A stretch of 8,488 nucleotides of DNA from an uncultured Eubacteriales bacterium. GTDB taxonomy: Bacteria > Bacillota > Clostridia > Oscillospirales > Oscillospiraceae. The DNA lies in NCBI GenBank assembly GCA_900554625.1, contig USHP01000066.1, positions 1 through 8,488 of the forward strand, read 5' to 3'. A model generated the notes under the pieces. That model had not been told where the DNA came from and did not search any database. It worked only from the letters and a program-made list of their open reading frames with translations. A program made the position numbers and the translations under genes. This document shows, piece after piece, positions 6,500 through 8,488 of the stretch. Every line of letters starts with the position of its first letter. The first letter of the stretch is position 1.

Positions 6500-7616
6500 T
6501 TGGAAGAAATTGGCCGCTGCCGGGCTGTGCCTGGCACTGACCCTGGTCTCCGGCTGTGGTTGGCGGCAGCTGATTCCTGCTGCCACCACGCCCACCACCC
6601 AAGCTGTGCAGGTGGAGCAAACCCTGCCCACGGCCGACCCCACTACCCAGCCGGTTCCGGAAACCACCCAGCCGGCTCCCACGGAGCCCCAGCCGGAGAG
6701 CTTCCTGCTGACCTTTGTGGGAGACTGTACCTTCGGCACGAACCAGGTCAACGCCTACGCCGAATACGGCTTTACCAAAACGGTGGGTCAGGATTATGGA
6801 TATCCCTTCCGGAATGTGGCGGATTATGTTAACTCCGACGACGGAACCTTCCTGAATCTGGAAGGCCCATTGTGCGATGAGGGCAATCCCGTCCAGAAAA
6901 AGCACACCTTCCGGGGCCCGACGGAGTATGGAAGTATCCTGACAGAAAACAGCATCCAAGCGGTGACCGTAGCCAACAACCATGCCTTTGACTATGGGCA
7001 GAGCGGCTACGCTTCCACCCTGGCGGTTTTGGAGGAAACGGGAATTCCCTATGTACAGCGGGACAGCTCCGTGCTGCTGACCCTGGAGGGCGGCCTGAAA
7101 GTAGGCCTGTACGGAATGGTGTACTACCTGCTGGATGTACAGGATATGACCCAGGAGATTCAGGCCCTGCGGGATCAGGGTGCCGAACTGGTGATTGTGG
7201 CTCCCCATTGGGGCACCGAGGGAAGCTACCGTCCTACCCAGGAGCAGATGGATGTGGGCCATGCGGCCATTGACGCCGGGGCGGATATTGTGTGGGGGTC
7301 TCATCCTCATGTTTTGCAGCCGGTGGAAGAATACGGCGATGGGGTGATCTTCTATTCCCTGGGCAATTTCAGCTTCGGGGGCAACGGATATCCCCAGGAT
7401 TTTGACACGGCGCTGATTCAGCAGGAAGTGATCCGTCAGGCTGACGGAAGTATCTGCCTGGGACAGCGTACCCTGGTGCCTGCCAGCGTCAGCTCTGTAT
7501 CCGACCGGAACAATTACCAGCCTACGCCCTATGACCCGGGCAGCGAAGATTATGACCGGGTTATGTCCAAACTGGACGGAACCTTCCAGGGGCCGAACCT
7601 GCAAATTTCCGGATAG
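6492..7616 (+). CDS. CapA-family lipoprotein (poly-gamma-glutamate capsule-type metallophosphatase fold)
   Basis: This is a predicted 374-aa lipoprotein. The signal peptide has basic WKK, a hydrophobic core and the lipobox VSGC, with C22 as the lipidated residue. A Thr/Pro/Gln-rich linker (about 30-70) spaces the domain from the membrane. The CapA/PGA_cap domain follows, with GDCTFG (from 77), NLEGPL, NNHAFDYG (162-169), HWGTE (239-243), GSHPHVLQPVE (from 269) and YSLGNFSFGG. This is the metal-dependent phosphatase-like fold. CapA takes part in poly-gamma-glutamate export in bacilli, but most Clostridia homologues have no proven role, and no capB or capC is seen here. The ATG at 6492 overlaps the typA stop by 8 bases, so translation is probably coupled. 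A GTG at 6480 in the same frame is less likely, since it adds residues before the signal peptide. Confidence 0.87.
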   Translation: MADWKKLAAAGLCLALTLVSGCGWRQLIPAATTPTTQAVQVEQTLPTADPTTQPVPETTQPAPTEPQPESFLLTFVGDCTFGTNQVNAYAEYGFTKTVGQDYGYPFRNVADYVNSDDGTFLNLEGPLCDEGNPVQKKHTFRGPTEYGSILTENSIQAVTVANNHAFDYGQSGYASTLAVLEETGIPYVQRDSSVLLTLEGGLKVGLYGMVYYLLDVQDMTQEIQALRDQGAELVIVAPHWGTEGSYRPTQEQMDVGHAAIDAGADIVWGSHPHVLQPVEEYGDGVIFYSLGNFSFGGNGYPQDFDTALIQQEVIRQADGSICLGQRTLVPASVSSVSDRNNYQPTPYDPGSEDYDRVMSKLDGTFQGPNLQISG

Positions 7617-7647
7617 ATTCCAAAGTCTTTCCCAAAGCCATAAAAAT

Positions 7648-7681
7648 CCGAAAAAAAGATTGACCAAACCGCATTTTTCGG
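7648..7681. repeat. Inverted repeat spanning the rpmH -35 box
   Basis: CCGAAAAA (7648-7655) and TTTTTCGG (7674-7681) form a perfect 8-bp inverted repeat whose 18-base spacer contains the -35 box of the rpmH promoter. It might be a regulator site or a weak terminator for capA. The A/T-rich content makes chance likely. Confidence 0.3.
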
Positions 7682-7688
7682 TTATAAT
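7660..7688 (+). promoter_or_regulatory. Sigma-A promoter of the rpmH cluster
   Basis: TTGACC (7660-7665) and a perfect TATAAT (7683-7688) are 17 bases apart, one base from full consensus and fitting for a ribosomal protein gene. Transcription should start near 7695, giving a leader of about 87 bases. It lies 43 bases after the capA stop. No clear capA terminator was found, so read-through may add to expression. Confidence 0.92.
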
Positions 7689-7781
7689 GGTCAAGCATGA
7701 CTGTTATCGTCATTACCTATGTGTTGCTGCGGCCTTTTGGCTGTCGAGCATATTGATTTTTGACAGGAGGTGTATCCGATT

Positions 7782-7916
7782 ATGAAGCGTACCTATCAGC
7801 CCAGCCGTCGTCATCGTTCCAAGGTTCACGGTTTCCGCCAGAGAATGGCTACCGCCAACGGCCGTAAGGTTTTGGCCCGCCGCCGTGCCAAGGGCCGCAA
7901 GGTTCTGTCCGCCTGA
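7782..7916 (+). CDS. rpmH: 50S ribosomal protein L34
   Basis: The 44-aa protein begins [19 protein letters not shown] and continues through [21 protein letters not shown]. This is the complete, highly basic L34 pattern at its normal length. L34 is a late-assembled protein of the large ribosomal subunit. A strong AGGAGGT (7765-7771) lies 10 bases before the start. It is the first gene of the conserved rpmH-rnpA-yidD cluster and has its own near-consensus promoter. Confidence 0.97.
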   Translation: MKRTYQPSRRHRSKVHGFRQRMATANGRKVLARRRAKGRKVLSA

Positions 7917-7917
7917 T

Positions 7918-7951
7918 GCGCTTAACGATGTGGGTCAAGGAAAATAAGCGC
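7918..7951 (+). other. Hairpin just after rpmH
   Basis: A perfect 7-bp inverted repeat (GCGCTTA, 7918-7924, with TAAGCGC, 7945-7951) encloses a 20-base loop and begins one base after the rpmH stop codon. It has no T tract. With the next hairpin it forms a two-hairpin spacer between rpmH and rnpA. Confidence 0.4.
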
Positions 7952-7964
7952 CAATGAGCGAAAC

Positions 7965-8010
7965 GGGAGCTACAGCGGGGTGAATGAAGCATTCGCCCCG
8001 CTCCCTTTTT
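7965..8010 (+). terminator. Terminator or attenuator between rpmH and rnpA
   Basis: A 12-bp stem with one G-T pair (7975-7986 with 7990-8001) has a 3-base AAG loop. It can be extended by pairing GGGA (7965-7968) with TCCC (8002-8005) across a bulge, and it is followed by five T residues (8006-8010). This looks like an intrinsic terminator placed inside the operon. It would let L34, needed in large amounts, be made in excess of the RNase P protein. The alternative is full termination with a separate rnpA promoter, but none is evident in the 27 bases before rnpA. Confidence 0.8.
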
Positions 8011-8037
8011 AGGACGCAATGGGGTTGGAGAGAGGTT

Positions 8038-8385
8038 ATGAAATATTCCAGTGCATTAAAACTCAACCACATTTTTCGCCGGCTGTACCATACCTCCGGA
8101 TTTGCTGACGGATACCTGGTGCTCTACGCCAGGAAAAACCGCACGGAAGGCAACCGGGTGGGCATTACCGTCAGCAAGAAGCTGGGCAAGGCCCATGTGC
8201 GCAACCGCACCCGCCGTCGTCTGCGGGAGATTTACCGGCTCCATGAGGAGCAGTTCCAGCCAGGCTGGGACATTGTGGTGGTTGCCCGGAGCAAGGCTGT
8301 GGATGCAGACTTTCAGCGCCTGACCAGAAGCTATCTGGCTCTGGCCAAAAAGGCCGGCCTTCTGAAAGCGCCGTTGGAGGCGTAA
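8038..8385 (+). CDS. rnpA: Ribonuclease P protein component
   Basis: This 115-aa basic protein binds the RNase P RNA and helps cleave the 5' leader of pre-tRNA. The family signature is plain: [20 protein letters not shown] (42-61), with the RNR core at 55-57 and LREIYR after it. An early aromatic/basic stretch (residues 8-17) matches the pre-tRNA leader-binding strand. The start at 8038 is chosen because GGAGAGAGG (8027-8035) lies just upstream and the N-terminus then fits the family. The frame stays open to an ATG at 7984, but that lies inside the terminator hairpin and would add 18 unlike residues. Confidence 0.95.
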   Translation: MKYSSALKLNHIFRRLYHTSGFADGYLVLYARKNRTEGNRVGITVSKKLGKAHVRNRTRRRLREIYRLHEEQFQPGWDIVVVARSKAVDADFQRLTRSYLALAKKAGLLKAPLEA

Positions 8386-8393
8386 GCAGTCCT

Positions 8394-8488
8394 ATGGTAA
8401 AAAATTTTCTGCTGTTTCTGATTCGGTTTTACCAGCGCTATATTTCCCCGGGACTGCCGGCCCGATGCCGGTTTCGGCCCACCTGCAG
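8394..8488 (+). CDS. yidD: Membrane protein insertion efficiency factor YidD (3' end outside window)
   Basis: The 31 visible residues ([20 protein letters not shown], then [11 protein letters not shown]) match the start of YidD, including the amphipathic membrane-binding helix and the CRF-PTC cysteine motif. YidD is a small inner-face protein that helps YidC insert membrane proteins. It starts 8 bases after the rnpA stop. GGAGG (8376-8380) is inside the end of rnpA, about 13 bases from the ATG, a slightly long spacing. By the usual gene order yidC should follow outside the window. Confidence 0.93.
   Translation, partial: MVKNFLLFLIRFYQRYISPGLPARCRFRPTC

Noticed and set aside
6270..7694. A 474-codon open frame on the minus strand across capA and the end of typA
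   Set aside because: It is antisense to two recognised genes, has no domain or ribosome binding site of note, and ends within the rpmH promoter region.
7697..7756. A 19-codon leader peptide in the rpmH 5' leader
   Set aside because: It starts almost at the predicted transcript start with no ribosome binding site and has no run of regulatory codons.

Overview
The window looks like a chromosomal segment of an anaerobic, moderately GC-rich Clostridia (Bacillota) bacterium, probably of the gut Oscillospirales kind. This rests on Wood-Ljungdahl genes, the rpmH-rnpA-yidD order, Gram-positive style ribosome binding sites and sigma-A promoters, and a lipoprotein with a Firmicutes-type CapA domain. 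The lineage is inferred from protein and gene-order resemblance, not from a search. All supported genes lie on the + strand. No stretch over 300 bases lacks a gene, and I saw no rRNA, tRNA, CRISPR array, insertion sequence or attachment site.

Region 1 (1-4526) is the end of a carbon-fixation (CODH/ACS) gene cluster. It opens inside acsE, the methyltetrahydrofolate:corrinoid protein methyltransferase, followed by a strong terminator hairpin. Then come a small membrane-anchored PH-like protein, acsV (the reductive activator that returns the corrinoid iron-sulfur protein to Co(I)), a YaeR/YwkD-type VOC metalloprotein and a DUF3786 protein, closed by a perfect 13-bp terminator. AcsE loads methyl groups onto the corrinoid protein and AcsV repairs that protein when it oxidises. 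The other three genes are uncharacterised companions.

Region 2 (4527-7616) starts with a clear extended -10 promoter driving typA/bipA, a ribosome-associated GTPase. This typA is split into two frames at an ATGA stop/start overlap, exactly as a one-base loss would produce, with no codon missing. The capA-like lipoprotein gene follows, overlapping the end of typA by 8 bases.

Region 3 (7617-8488) is the conserved rpmH-rnpA-yidD cluster (ribosomal protein L34, RNase P protein, membrane-insertion factor). It has a near-consensus sigma-A promoter and a terminator-like hairpin between rpmH and rnpA. yidD runs off the end. This cluster usually sits by dnaA and oriC, but here its upstream neighbour is capA and no DnaA boxes are visible.

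The points most worth a second look are the split typA, the N-terminal extension of AcsE, and the little-known genes packed around acsV.
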